In this document: piece after piece, positions 20,320 through 31,032 of the stretch
Layout of the letters: each line of letters opens with the position of its first letter
How positions within the stretch are numbered: position 1 is the stretch's first letter
Assembly: GCA_963674455.1 (NCBI GenBank)
Contig: CAVMBE010000049.1
Location: forward strand, 62,001 to 126,000
Direction of reading: 5' to 3'
Length of the DNA: 64,000 bases
Source: Lecanosticta acicola
Taxonomy: Eukaryota; Ascomycota; Dothideomycetes; Mycosphaerellales; Mycosphaerellaceae
The notes under the pieces: generated by a model
Seen by the model: only the letters and a program-made list of their open reading frames with translations
Told to the model about the DNA's origin: nothing
Database searches by the model: none
Translations under genes and position numbers: made by a program

Positions 20320-21711
20320 TTATACCTCCTCAAGTCCTCGGCGCTCCAGGCCCATGACGGAAACAAGTCTCTCAGCGACGTCCTCCGCAAAGCCCGCATC
20401 GTTGATGGCACGCTCGTCTTCCGTCAAGGTGACGCCCGAATCTCTCAGCCCGTCGCGGAGGGCGGAGAAGATGGCCCTGTCCGCTTCAGCATCGTAGAAA
20501 GGGCCGTCAGGCGTGGCGATCATGCTGACGCCGCCTTGCGGAAGAACGACCTGGACAACCTCCCTTTTGCGTGCATGATGATTGATTTTCTCCGCGATGA
20601 ATTGCCCCGTGGCTCGACATTCCTCCCTTGAAGTCCGCATCAGCGTGACGGTGGGGTTGTGTTCGTATAGCTTGCGCTGCTGGTACTTCTCCGGCACGGT
20701 GGGCTTGGGACCGAAGTTCACCATGTCCGTCGCTCCCACGGATAATATGTACGGAATCCCTACCTTCAGAGCAGCTTCCAGCCGGTGCTCTCCAGCACTC
20801 ATGACGCCACCACAGAGGTAGTCGCAGATTTCCGTGGTGGTGATGTCCAGAACGGCATCCAAGTCGCCTTGCTCGACGAGTCGCTCCATTGCTTTGCCGC
20901 CGTGGCCCGTGCAATGGAAGACGAAACATTCGACGTCGTAGTTCGATTCCAGATGCTGCCTTACCGTGTCTACGCAAGGCGTCGTGACCCCGAACATGGT
21001 GAGGCCGATCCGCTTCCTCTGCTGCACGTCGTCTGTTGGCTCGGAGAGTGAGCGTTCATAGGACCGGGCCATGCCAACAATGGCACCCGCCGCGTTGGCC
21101 AGGATTCGCCTCAGTAACGAATTCGTGCCGGCGATGTCGACCACGCTGTACGTCAACGTAATATCCGTCTCGCCCACCAACGGCCCGGTGTCCCCCGAAG
21201 CAGCCGTCGAGACAATGAGTTTCGGGAAGCCGATGGGCAACACATCCCTCATGACACCCGAAGCCAGCGCAGTCCCACCCGTGCCTCCGGCGGAGACAAT
21301 GCCATGAATCGCATTCCCAGGATTCGCCTGTCCTCTCCGCAAAGCTTCCCGCAGCCAGTTCGAAGCACACGTCGTCATGTACTTGATCACGTCTCCCCGC
21401 GCAAGACGCCGGACATCCTGATGATGGTTGTCGGGTGCATATGGAGGCGATGTGAGAGTGTCTTGCGAGATGGCGATGGCCTGGTGCTTCACAGGCGATC
21501 GCCCGGCATCGACCAGCGTGACTCTGCAGCCGGAGCCGCCGCTGTCCAGGATTTGTTCGCGAAGGTAAAGCAGCTCGTCAAGCTTGGTCTGCGACGTCGA
21601 AGTTGATCAGCTAAGTGGTTTCAGTGGTTTCGACAGCGTGTTGCCCGTGAGCCCTCACACCTGATTTGTCTGGATACTTACGTCGCAGGTTCCCAGTAGA
21701 ATCACATGCAT
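20320..21711 (-). CDS. Tm-1-like / UPF0261 family protein, two exons
   Basis: This 432-aa protein is of the UPF0261 (Tm-1-like ATP-binding) family. Exon 1 is 21711-21682 (MHVILLGTCD) and exon 2 is 21588-20320. The 93-bp intron runs GTAAGT...GTCGCAG, and the joined start MHVILLGTCDTKLDELLYL matches the conserved family N-terminus. Visible family features are GIVSAGGTGGTALASGVM (Gly-rich nucleotide-binding loop), PKLIVSTAASGDTGP, FGVTTPCVD, HCTGHGGKAMERL, and the C-terminal domain with GATDMVNFGP and VVLPQGGVSMI. The family includes the N-terminal half of tomato Tm-1, but its enzymatic role in fungi and bacteria is not established. Length is normal, and no fused TIM-barrel domain follows. Confidence 0.9.
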
Positions 21712-22222
21712 GGCGACGTAGAGTACGTCTCGTCTGGCGGTCAGCCGCTTCTGCGTTTCATCAAGAATGCCGGTCACGCTGAGGTGGAATCGTTTCCCAA
21801 TGATGCATGCACAGTTTGTAGCATGCTGCAACGATCACACCATGTCACCGTTCCATGATGGTGATGGTGATGATGTGGAGTACTTGAGCTTTCACCAGCT
21901 GAAGGAAAAGCGGAGTCAAGCTCGGCCTCATGCGATGTCGGTCGCAGCGAAGGCTGAAGTCACTACAAGGCAGACAGCCGTGCACGGGGAAAACAACCAC
22001 TCTTACGCAAGAATGACAGGCTATTGGTCGATTGTAAGCGTTCAATACAGTGGAAGGTATACATAAACAGAGTGGAATCAGTAGCACACACAACGCCATC
22101 CCATATTTCCGTGGAGAAATGTGGTTCAAATCGTCATCGTCGTTGCCATTCAATGCGCCTTCAATATCGTCTTCCTGGTCTCGTGTCGTTGCCGACTGCT
22201 CGTCAGAGCTGTGGTAGTCCTG
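21712..22222. other. Spacer upstream of the Tm-1-like gene
   Basis: This is the promoter region for the Tm-1-like gene and the 3' flank of the Arg/Asp-rich gene. A minus-strand ORF here begins with an acidic run (MNGNDDDDLNH) but has no supporting context. Confidence 0.4.
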
Positions 22223-23461
22223 TTAGGCTGGCCTGCCGTTGCCCAGATAATTCTTTGCAAGTTGGGCGAGAAGAGGCTTTGCAATGGGCTCCACCTTTTT
22301 CCAATTCTTTTGCCCCTTCTCCATCAGTTCGTGATAATCTGGACCTCCCTTGCGGCCTGAGCGTGAATTCCGTTTGCGGTCGTAGTCATCATAATCGTCT
22401 CTGGGTCGGCGTCTGTCATCATCTCGGTGGCGGTCGCGCTTGGAGTCACGACTATCCGTTTTGTAGCCTGCGTCAGAGGGATATCACGTCAGCCAATGTC
22501 GCAATTATAGAATTGCGAAGTCGCGGAATGCGAAAGCTGTTTATGGGGTTCTCTTCCCATTGCTCTCATGCTTACCTCTGTCATAATGATCGTCTCGGGG
22601 AGCCCTGCGCGGTCGTTCTGTACCGTAGCCATCATCATATCTACGAGGCCTCTCGTCGTCATATCTGCTGGGCTTTTCTCGGCGACGAGAGGAGGGAATG
22701 TATTCGGGCTCACTGTCTTCATCAGGGTAAGGATTGCGTCTCCGCCTGGGATCCTCATCACGCCTTGAAGGCTTACTTCGCGGCGGTGGATCATCATTGT
22801 ACGATTCACGCTTGCTCCGCCGACGAGGCTCATCGTCGTAGCGAGGCTTCTCTCGCTCACGCTCGCGCTCTCTATCACGTCCCTTGGATCGCCGTGGAGG
22901 CTCTTCGTCACCATAACCGCCTCGAGGCCTTGATCTGGAAGATTTGACTGGTTCCGCCATGGTTTCTGCGTCGTCAAATGGCCCTTGGTCCTTGGGCGGA
23001 TTTCTGTATTCTTTGCGAGGGCTTCGGCTGTCCTTGGGAGGTCTGCTGCGGCGACGGGAACTTTCACGTCCAGGTCCGCCATTCATATCTGCCTCTGTGT
23101 CTAGTGCAGGGATGGCACCTGGAGGAGGATCGTCTTCGGCTGGATCTCTGCGGCTTTTGTGTTTTCTGTCTTGTCCAATCGGGGGAGGTGGGATGTCAGG
23201 TTCATCCCGCCCCTTGGTTGGCGGTGAGCGACGCTCATGTCGACGCCTACGCGGATAGTCATCCTCATCGCTGGCGTCGTACTTGTCTTTCCTCCTGTCG
23301 CGACCGCTCGACCGTGGCTCCTCGTAGCGGTCGCGAGGCTTCGGCGGAGAGCGGTAGGAATAGTCGTCGTCCTCGCCTTCGTAGTCGTCAGGAGGAGGGG
23401 GCCGTCTCTGGCGACGGCGTTCCTGAGGGCGGGGTGGCGGCTCGTCGGAGTAGGCCGACAT
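22223..23461 (-). CDS. Arg/Asp/Pro-rich disordered protein, two exons
   Basis: The family is not recognised. Exons on the minus strand are 23461-22576 and 22467-22223, joined in phase by a 108-bp intron (GTAAGC...GACGCAG), giving 376 aa. Almost the whole protein is charged and low-complexity, with blocks of RRR, DDE, ERERERE and PPP and many RxxS/RS pairs. This resembles RNA-processing or nuclear-speckle type disordered proteins. The last about 35 residues (GPDYHELMEKGQKNWKKV...PLLAQLAKNYL) look like one amphipathic helix and are the only ordered part. Strong charge repetition makes homology-based naming unsafe. Confidence 0.75.
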
Positions 23462-24131
23462 GCTGGGTGATATCAGATGTCGTGTGCTGGTGGTCGTCGA
23501 AAGGTGCAGGTCGTGGAGAGCTCGTGAAGGCTAATGTAGTCCGGCGACTCAGTGCCAGGGTGATCGCTGTTTCGGAAAGAGATGAAAGGAGCGTGAAGTC
23601 AAAGTTGCCCCAAGGTACTTCAAGCAGAGTCGGGACACAGGGAGGTTGGCTGCGAGACCTCGGGATGACGTCGGGGTGTTTCTGTGTGGTCTAGCCCGTG
23701 CAAGTTGCACCGTTTGCTGCACCGTTTGCTGCACCGTTTGCTGGAGATGGAGCGGGCGGTAAGAGCGCCTGCCACGGAAGCCGAGGGTAAGTAGTGGTAG
23801 GAGTCGGGCCAACCTACCCGACTGGCCCGACTAGCCGACCTGGGCCACACACCACAGCAGCTGCCAGGCGAATATCATCATGACAGCCTGCTGCGTCCCG
23901 ACACGTCGCGCATGCGGAACTACGGCGTGCCGACCCATGCAACAACCCACTAATTCCCCACGCGCTGCGATTGGAAGAGACGGATGCGGAAAGGATCATA
24001 ACGGTGTGCGCATTGTTGGTGAAAACCACCCCAAGCCGCCGTCGCCGTCTCCGCGGGGCAATACACTCAGTCCTACGAAAGGGCAGCGAGTAATCCTGCG
24101 CTCCTGCCTGAGGCTGCGGTGCAACGGACGA
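23462..24131. other. Upstream region of the Arg/Asp-rich gene
   Basis: This is the presumed promoter. It contains three exact direct copies of a 12-bp unit at 23706-23741, described separately. No gene is seen. Confidence 0.5.
23706..23741. repeat. Three exact 12-bp direct repeats (TGCACCGTTTGC)
   Basis: Three head-to-tail copies without mismatch lie about 245 bp upstream of the Arg/Asp-rich gene's ATG. The role is unknown. It could be a minisatellite or a repeated factor site. Confidence 0.9.
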
Positions 24132-26087
24132 TTATGCGTCGCCACCTCTGTCATCTTCTTCAACATACGCCTGCAGCCTATGTCCCGGGAGGTGTTGTAT
24201 GGACTGATGTCGGGAGATTCGCTGCTGACGGCCTGTCTGCGTGTCGTCATGACCGCGTCGAGTCACGAGGTCTTCTGCCGATGCCACTTTTCGCGGTGAC
24301 GGCGGTGCAGGCAACGGCGGTCTCGTGGCATCCAAGGGCAGTCTTGCTCTTGGCAGCTTGTCATCTTCGATCGCGCTTGCAGGAGGCCTTCCACCCTCTT
24401 CCACCAGCGCAAGCCTTTGCAGCAGCTTCAGGCTGTCGCTCCGCCGAGGGTCCCGCCTCTGACTGCCTGAAGTTGTGTTGGCTTCCTCTGACGCGTTCTC
24501 CCTTTGGGCGACCAAGCCAGGCACACCGAACCTCAGCTCGTTTGCTGCTGCACCCCTTTTCCAAAGAGATGCACGCTTCTGCTCCCACGGCAGCCTAGCG
24601 TAATTGTCGATAGCTCGTGGAGTCCACTCGGCCGATGCAGGGCGCGCTCGCTTAACGGACGATCCGGCAGTCGCGAAAGGAGAGCAAGGCATGCCCTTCT
24701 CGCTATATTCATCTTGCTTGATGTCAGTGCTGTCATTGCGGGCTTTGGATTTTGTTGGTCGTGGCATCAACGCTCGATCGAGAGACGCCCTCAACTGAAG
24801 AATCTCCTCATCTCTTTCGTCTAGTAATTTCGCGAATCTAATGCGTTCCCGGGATTCGTTGCGAATGTCGTCCTTGAGCACCTGGAGCTCCTTGCTAGTT
24901 CGCTCTATTTCGCTGTCTCGCTCTTCGAGGAGCTTGGCTCCCCTCGCTACAATCTGGTCTTGCTCGTGCACGATGGCTTCTTTGGCTTCGTAAAACTCAC
25001 GCAACTTCGTGATTTCTCTCGTCTTGTTTTCCAGCTCGTCTTGATCGCTTCTCTGCGATTCATAGAGAGCTCCTTGGAGCTGCTGAATCTGCTGATCGGC
25101 ATGATAGAGCTCGGTCTGGTTGTGTACAAAAGCTTGTTGAATGGTATGGTGGCGATAGGTCCAGGTATGCAAAGAATCATCCTTCGACCTACTCTCAGCA
25201 CGCAGGTCCTCAATCTCACTGTCTTTCTCAGCCATCATATCGCTGTAAGCTCTGATCGTGCTATTCCGCTCAGCGACAGTGCGTTCGAGCTCCAAGATTC
25301 TGGCTTCTCCGTCTTGCCGGTCCGAGTTCAGTCGCTCAAGCTCAGCGTCCTTTCGGCCAACAAGGTCCTCATGGTGCCTGAGGCTTTCCTGAATAGCTCG
25401 CATCAGTTCCTCGAGCCTTGCAATTTCCTTATCTCTGAAAGCAACGCCTTCGACAGCAGGCACAGGCTGAGTCTTGGGCGCGGCATTCTCTCCAGCGGCG
25501 GGAAGCTCGACTCCCACATTCCGATTGCCATACAGAGCGTCGGCCGAGATGCCGAATGGTAGCGGTCTGGAACTGCCGAACGGGTCGTAGCCTCTTTCAA
25601 ATGTAAAGTCTTGCTGGGGGTTGCCAAAGGAGAGGTCGCTGCCAGCTGGCGTGAATTGATGTGGATCAAGACCATCAACTCTGTCCTCGAGCTCTGAGCA
25701 ATTCTGCTCCAGTGTAGCAACGCGACTGCCTAGGCCTTGCACGTCCGAGCGTAGAGAGGTAAACAATTGCCAGAAAAGCGGACCTGACGGGAGAGACAAC
25801 CTGCTCTGCTGTACATGTAACGCATTCTCGTCGAACAAGTGAGCTGGGTGCGCGGGTGGCGTGGGCTTGTTCTGGGTCGAGCGATCCCTCAAGGCCGTAA
25901 CGTGATAAAGACTCGCCTGCAAAGCTTGCATGCGTGCTTTGACCTCATCGAGGCGATGTGAGAACGCATCGGTGGCAGGCGGCGTGGGTGAGAACAGTTG
26001 AGATGGCTGCTGCTGATACATGGAGGCCATTTCGCCGATGCGGTATTTCAGCGAGATGAGTTCATTCTGGAATGTGGCTTCGTCCAT
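24132..26087 (-). CDS. Long coiled-coil protein of unknown function
   Basis: This is a 651-aa single-exon protein, with no named family recognised. The start is taken at the ATG at 26087 (MDEATFQNELISLKYRIG). The frame is open for another 270 bp upstream but only from a TTG codon. Residues about 1-60 form a short helix and then a Pro-rich linker. From about residue 200 to 430 there is nearly continuous heptad-like sequence with Glu/Arg/Leu/Gln (EIARLEELMRAIQESLRHH, EIEDLRAESRSKDDSL, DEILQLRASLDRAL), expected to form a parallel coiled coil. The C-terminal third is basic, disordered and Pro/Arg-rich. A cytoskeletal, spindle-pole or septal scaffold is possible but not shown by any motif. Confidence 0.8.
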   Translation of the reverse strand: MDEATFQNELISLKYRIGEMASMYQQQPSQLFSPTPPATDAFSHRLDEVKARMQALQASLYHVTALRDRSTQNKPTPPAHPAHLFDENALHVQQSRLSLPSGPLFWQLFTSLRSDVQGLGSRVATLEQNCSELEDRVDGLDPHQFTPAGSDLSFGNPQQDFTFERGYDPFGSSRPLPFGISADALYGNRNVGVELPAAGENAAPKTQPVPAVEGVAFRDKEIARLEELMRAIQESLRHHEDLVGRKDAELERLNSDRQDGEARILELERTVAERNSTIRAYSDMMAEKDSEIEDLRAESRSKDDSLHTWTYRHHTIQQAFVHNQTELYHADQQIQQLQGALYESQRSDQDELENKTREITKLREFYEAKEAIVHEQDQIVARGAKLLEERDSEIERTSKELQVLKDDIRNESRERIRFAKLLDERDEEILQLRASLDRALMPRPTKSKARNDSTDIKQDEYSEKGMPCSPFATAGSSVKRARPASAEWTPRAIDNYARLPWEQKRASLWKRGAAANELRFGVPGLVAQRENASEEANTTSGSQRRDPRRSDSLKLLQRLALVEEGGRPPASAIEDDKLPRARLPLDATRPPLPAPPSPRKVASAEDLVTRRGHDDTQTGRQQRISRHQSIQHLPGHRLQAYVEEDDRGGDA

Positions 26088-26588
26088 AGCTGCTGGTCCG
26101 GGGCTCCAGCCTGCTACGCTCAACTCGTTTGCTGCTTGTGCTGTGCTTGGTGCCAGGAGATGGCGGGGGCGGATACCTGAGGTTCGCGCGGGACTTCCTT
26201 GGTGTCGTTGCTCCGGTCTGATGACGATGGTGGCGCTCCAAGGTCTGTCCTTCGCGAGGCTGAGACGTGTCGAAAGGCAGACAGGACACAAGAAGAATAA
26301 TGAGGCGCGACCGGAACAAATTGCGTTCCGCAGGAAAGTCACACGAAGGCCCCCCAATCACGAGCATGACGACGTCCGAGCTCTCCGGGCTCTGCGGGGC
26401 TAGAGGAAACTCTAAATTTAGCGCATCTCCGACGAACAACGACAGTTTAGTACCCAAGTCATTCTCCATCAGACACTTTTTTATTTACGACACCCGAGCG
26501 CCTTCTGACCTCATATTTGCTGTACACTTCATTAGGCTAGCACTGCGACCAGCTGGTGCTGTTGTCCTCCAGGGATACAACTCCAATA
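26088..26588. other. Upstream region of the coiled-coil gene
   Basis: This is the presumed promoter and 5' UTR of the coiled-coil gene, reaching the 3' end of the CmcJ-like gene. No gene is seen. Confidence 0.45.
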
Positions 26589-27764
26589 TCATTCTGCCTC
26601 CTGATCCTCCCAGAAAACCAGACACCTCATCTCCAAGCTCCATCTAGCCGGCCCTTTATCATATCGACTCTCAAAAGATGTAAGAGGCGCCAATCTTGCC
26701 CTGCCATCCAGTTTGGAGTCAAAGCTCTTGATCAACAACGCCTCGTCAGGTGTCATGTTCGAACAGAAATACCACTTGTTTTCCTCTCCGGCATGCTTCA
26801 ACCGCCAGCTCTCAAAGCTACGAGAGTGCTGGATCTCATTGGAGGACTTGCCATCTGACGTGGGTAGATGTACCATGACAGGCTGGAGTTGTGAGAGGGA
26901 GAGACTGTTCCAGTCGCATACCGCAAGGGCGTCGCTGAAGGAGTCAAGAGTCAGTCAATACGTAATGCCAGGAGGGGTGGTCTAGGATATCTGTACCGTG
27001 TGACTGCTCGACTGATGGGCCTCCAAACGTTGATAATGCCCCAGCGCGTCTTTTGCAATTGAGCGGCTTCTTCCGGTGTGAGTGCGTCCTTTAGAAATTG
27101 GACAGAGCTCTCGTAGGATTGATCTGCGTTAATCCAGTGTCAACACGGTGCCTTTGACACAATGCTCGGTTCGGAGACACCTTACCAACGTGAATGTGCG
27201 TCGCTGGGCCGGGCGGCAGCACTTTCATTTCGTCTTCGGCCATTTCAGCTGCTTCAGTGACATCCTTCAACGAACTCATCCGCACCAAGTGCGACGTTAT
27301 GACAACATGCGTGGCGCCAGTGCTGTTCTCAAAATCAGCACGTTTCTCCATTCGAGCTCACATCGCTGTACTCACATCGCCTTGACTAATTCTTCCGTCT
27401 CCGCGTAGACAACTTTCTTTATCCTCTCGTCGTCATTGCCTTTCAGGTCTTTGACGGAAGGCTTCTGCTTGACATATTGGAAACCGTTTTTGTCAAGAGT
27501 GAAATCTTCTTCGCTGGACCGAACGTCGTGGATGGCCGTAGGCACCGGCTTGAATTTCATGAGGTGCATGGAAGCCGTGCCGAGGTATAAATCTTTGATT
27601 ATTTGGTCGTCCGGGAAGTAGTACAGATGAGTGTCAACGGCACGAGACGGTCGGACGGGGACAGGTGTGGTTTCTGTCTCTAGTTGAACTGCAGTAGTGG
27701 CCATGTTGTCTTCGTCGTCGAATGCGCACAGGTTGTCGATGAGATTGGAGATTGCGGCAGCCAT
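26589..27764 (-). CDS. CmcJ/AsaB-like oxidoreductase family protein, four exons
   Basis: This is a member of the fungal family annotated as CmcJ-like or AsaB-type hydroxylase/desaturase. Its chemistry is poorly defined and it is common in secondary metabolism. Exons on the minus strand are 27764-27376, 27322-27186, 27123-26997 and 26934-26589. All three introns are 53-62 bp and every join restores family sequence: TGATHVVITSH, HIHVDQSYESSV, IINVWRPISRAVTRDALAV. Further conserved blocks are EEDFTLDKNGFQYV, KWYFCSNMTPDEALLIKSFD and LAPLTSFESRY, giving 332 aa. The paired HIHVDQSY and NVWRPI motifs are the family hallmark. No polyketide synthase or peptide synthetase lies near, so a pathway cannot be assigned. 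Confidence 0.88.
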
Positions 27765-28198
27765 TCTGTTTCACGTCGAGAACCTCGCTATCAGCCCACA
27801 GCTTCCACTCAGACTAGAGTTTCGCTCTTGTTTACGAGGAGTGAGGTGCATTTGCAATCGGCTCGAGCTCGTAATAATCCCTTACCTCGTGTAGTGACAG
27901 TATTATGGTATCAAAGGTATGGGGTAATACAGGGTCAGAGACTTGGCTTTAACGGGTATGAGATCAGGACATAAGGTTTAGTGATACTAAGAAGTTAGAA
28001 TCAGTGCTGACAGTACAATAAACCTGAATACTTATAGCAAATAAGACGTGTCTTTCGGGTGTTCCGGGCTCGGCAGCAGGGATATCCGACCCGTTCTGCT
28101 ACTCCAACAGTGCACAGAGTGGATTCCGCAGATCAGAACACAATCCCTTGTTTGTTACGCCTTGCTGGAAGCTCCAATCTTCTAGCCAACGACCTCAC
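27765..28198. other. Spacer upstream of the CmcJ-like gene
   Basis: This is the presumed promoter of the CmcJ-like gene and the 3' flank of the Rab gene. No gene is seen. Confidence 0.45.
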
Positions 28199-29000
28199 TT
28201 AGCAGGCGCAGCCTTCTTTTGGTCCAGACTCGCCTCTTGCGTTCAGATTAACTTTGCTGTTGTCTTGATTCGCCGCGTTGATGGCAGATTGTGTGTTGCC
28301 GCCTGCACCGCCTCTGGGTCCCTTCAAGCTGGTCTCCGGAATAGCATTCGCGATTGCAGTAAAGACCTCGCTTACGTTGTGTCCCGTCTTCGCGCTCGTC
28401 TCAAAGAACAGCAAATTCTCTTCGTCGGCATACGCCTTCGCCTCCTTGATGCTGACTTTTCTTGCCGTGCCCGGCTCTTCCTCCGTCTCGTTCTCGCCAC
28501 CGTCTTCCGCCTCACCGGCCTCTGCGCCGGCATCGTCCTCGCAGAGGTCCAGCTTATTGCCCACCAGTGCAATGACAATGCCTGGAGATGCTTGTCTTTG
28601 TAGTTCTGCCACCCAGTGCTTCGCTTTGACAAGACTGCTAGGTTTGGTGATGTCGTAGACTACAAGCGCAGACTGCGCATTGCGGTAGTACATGGGCGCC
28701 AAGCTGGCAAAGCGCTCCTGACCTGCTGTATCCCATATTTCGAATTTGATTGTTCGGCTTGGGAGTTGGCATTTCTGAGTTAAGAACGCTGCGCCGATCG
28801 TTGGCTCTTTATTGGGTTGAAAGTCGTTGTTAACGAAGCGAAGGACGAGGGAAGACTGGTCGTGAAGTGTTAGATTGCTTCTCCAAAATGGCGGCTTATG
28901 GCTGCAGTGCGCTCACCTTTCCAACGGCGGCCTCACCGAGCAGCACAAGCTTGACGCTGCTGCTCGGTTTGGGTGGAGCTGCTCCATTTGAGTCTGCCAT
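28199..29000 (-). CDS. Rab5-family GTPase (Ypt5/Vps21 type), two exons
   Basis: This early-endosome Rab GTPase controls endosome fusion and vacuolar sorting. Exons on the minus strand are 29000-28917 and 28855-28199, with a 61-bp intron inside the P-loop region (after GEAAVGK), giving 246 aa. Nucleotide-binding motifs: GEAAVGKSS at residues 22-30, WDTAGQER (G3), GNKLDL (G4) and ETSAKT (G5). The effector segment PTIGAAFLTQ is typical of Rab5. The C-terminus ends CAC for double geranylgeranylation. Between G4 and the next helix there is an acidic Glu/Asp/Gly insert of about 25 residues, longer than in standard Rab5 proteins. The overall form resembles the second fungal Rab5 isoform (Aspergillus RabB type). 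Confidence 0.95.
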
Positions 29001-31032
29001 GTCTGAAGGGGAGGATGGTAGGTTAGCCCTGAGGCTACGGCCGACGTTGTATTCGCTCACGTTGGCGCCGGCGGTTCGGATTCGGGGCGATGCTGTGGGA
29101 GACCACTGTCGGTGCAGTGGTCGAGGGTCTCAGATCCGCGCTGTCGAGCAGATCGATATACGTGTGAAGGTGGCGTGGTGCTTGAGATGCGGTGTCGCAG
29201 TAGTTCCTTGTGCCCAAGACAGGCGTCGTCAGAGGCAGGGCTGCGGCAGCCAACGGCTCTTCCCGCGTTCGTGCGCCTCCTGCTACAGTTCTCACAACTC
29301 GAATGCATACCTTATGCGCTCGGCGTGTGACTTATTGACAGCATCTGCTCCCAGGGCATGTTGCCACGTGAAATCGAGAGTCAAGACTGTGCTACATGAT
29401 GACGCCGCCGCCCGCGCCGCCATCGGAGACGGGACAAGACAGGATCTTAGAGAAGAGGCACGACGACCCTGCCTTGTGTGGGGAGGGAGCAAGAAGGCAA
29501 CGTAAGGTACTCACAGGTACTGCTCTGGACAGATCTGGTGCACCCGGAGAAATTGTGATCGGTTGGGCGTGTGTACGTGACGTGAAGCAGGTAATGTTCA
29601 CTAATGCGCACCTACGGATTGTCTTACCGGTGTTAGATTGCACGACGCATCTCTAGTTCCCCGCTTCTTCTCCATCGACATTAGGTATTGTTGCTGCGTC
29701 CTCCGAGGCTCCGCAGTTGAGCTCTTACATATCCATATCATCCACGCGACCCGCCTCCAACAAACTGTGAACGGCACCGGAGGTTCGAAACACTTCGCTT
29801 GCAAAGCAACGGCGACAATCGAGGGATTGCTACTCGTAGGTTCCTACCGGGATGGAAGATGAAACGATAATTCCAAGAGGGATACGAATGTGCCAAGGCA
29901 GTCTAGCCTATGAGGGTTGTCCCTTATCCAGCCTTTTCAAGGTCTGGTTAGGTTGTCTGGGTCGTCTGGGCGTAAGATTTGGCGACAGATCGCATTTCAG
30001 AGAATGGGGGATAGAGCGTTGAGCAGTAGTTCTCTTCTTATTGCTTCACTAAACGCTTCGTGACCCTGCTGCATTCTCCACGTTGTGACCTACACCAGAC
30101 GGCGAAGCGCCCGGCCGGCAATCGCAGGTTTCACTGTTTCCTGTGTCGAGCGTGGTGATTGGCCGATTGGGATCACATTGTGGATGTCTGGTTCCTGGCG
30201 CTAAAGGGTCGCCCCGAAATGTGAAACAGGTCGACCACTCACAACTTTTCGGGCCCTGGAAATGCCGGGAACTGGTTTTCGTGTCGCGTTCTGCAAGACC
30301 AGCCTTCGCACCTTCCTTCGCGCAGACATGTTAAGGGGGAGGAGCTTCGTGATGCGGGATCGATCGGGTCAAGATCTTCTGGTATTGTACAGTAGTAACA
30401 TCCGGTACGAGGAGGGCAAGTGATGGCGGCTGGGCATTGCGTGGTGTGCAGAACGGCGACTCCACCAACACAGCTACCTAATCTCGCACCTCCTGGGCCG
30501 GGGGCGCGTTTCATCTACTTGAGGGGAGGCGACATGTACACTTCCTCCCCCCATCCTTCACGCGCCTGATATCCTCGACTTCGCTTCACTCGTTTCAGCG
30601 CCCGCGAAGCAGTGCTCCCTCACCCTCACCCTCACCAAGGCCGGCCTTCACCTCCCGCGACCACAAGACTCCTTATTGTCTCGCACAACAATCCCCTCGC
30701 CCGCGAACACACGCCCTCCATTCACCGCTGAACGAATCAACCCATGTAGCCGGTCTGCACGCCTGTTCCTCGCGACTCTGGGAATTGTAGGACCGCCACG
30801 CTCGTTATCGTTGCACACCGCATCCCAGTCTTTACTCGACGACCCCTTCACGAGCTTGTGCCGGACACGACTCACGCCTTCATTCTCCCCTCATTCTAGA
30901 ACGAGGTCACTGCGCAGTACCGCGCGCTTGTCGGTACAACATCCAAAGGCCATCAACAACTTGGCGCAGCGGACACTCGACGTCCTACCCACCACCACAC
31001 ACACATATTGACCGGTCTCGGAACTTCACACG
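29001..31032. other. 2-kb divergent region between Rab5 and ferric reductase genes
   Basis: This is the shared upstream region of two divergent genes. The last about 400 bp before 31033 are CA/CT-rich, like a 5' UTR. No ORF has recognisable family features, and no RNA gene is seen. Confidence 0.45.

Noticed and set aside
22541..22576. Read-through end KHESNGKRTP for the Arg/Asp-rich protein
   Set aside because: A GTAAGC donor and a matching acceptor give a longer, phase-correct second exon with an ordered C-terminal helix.
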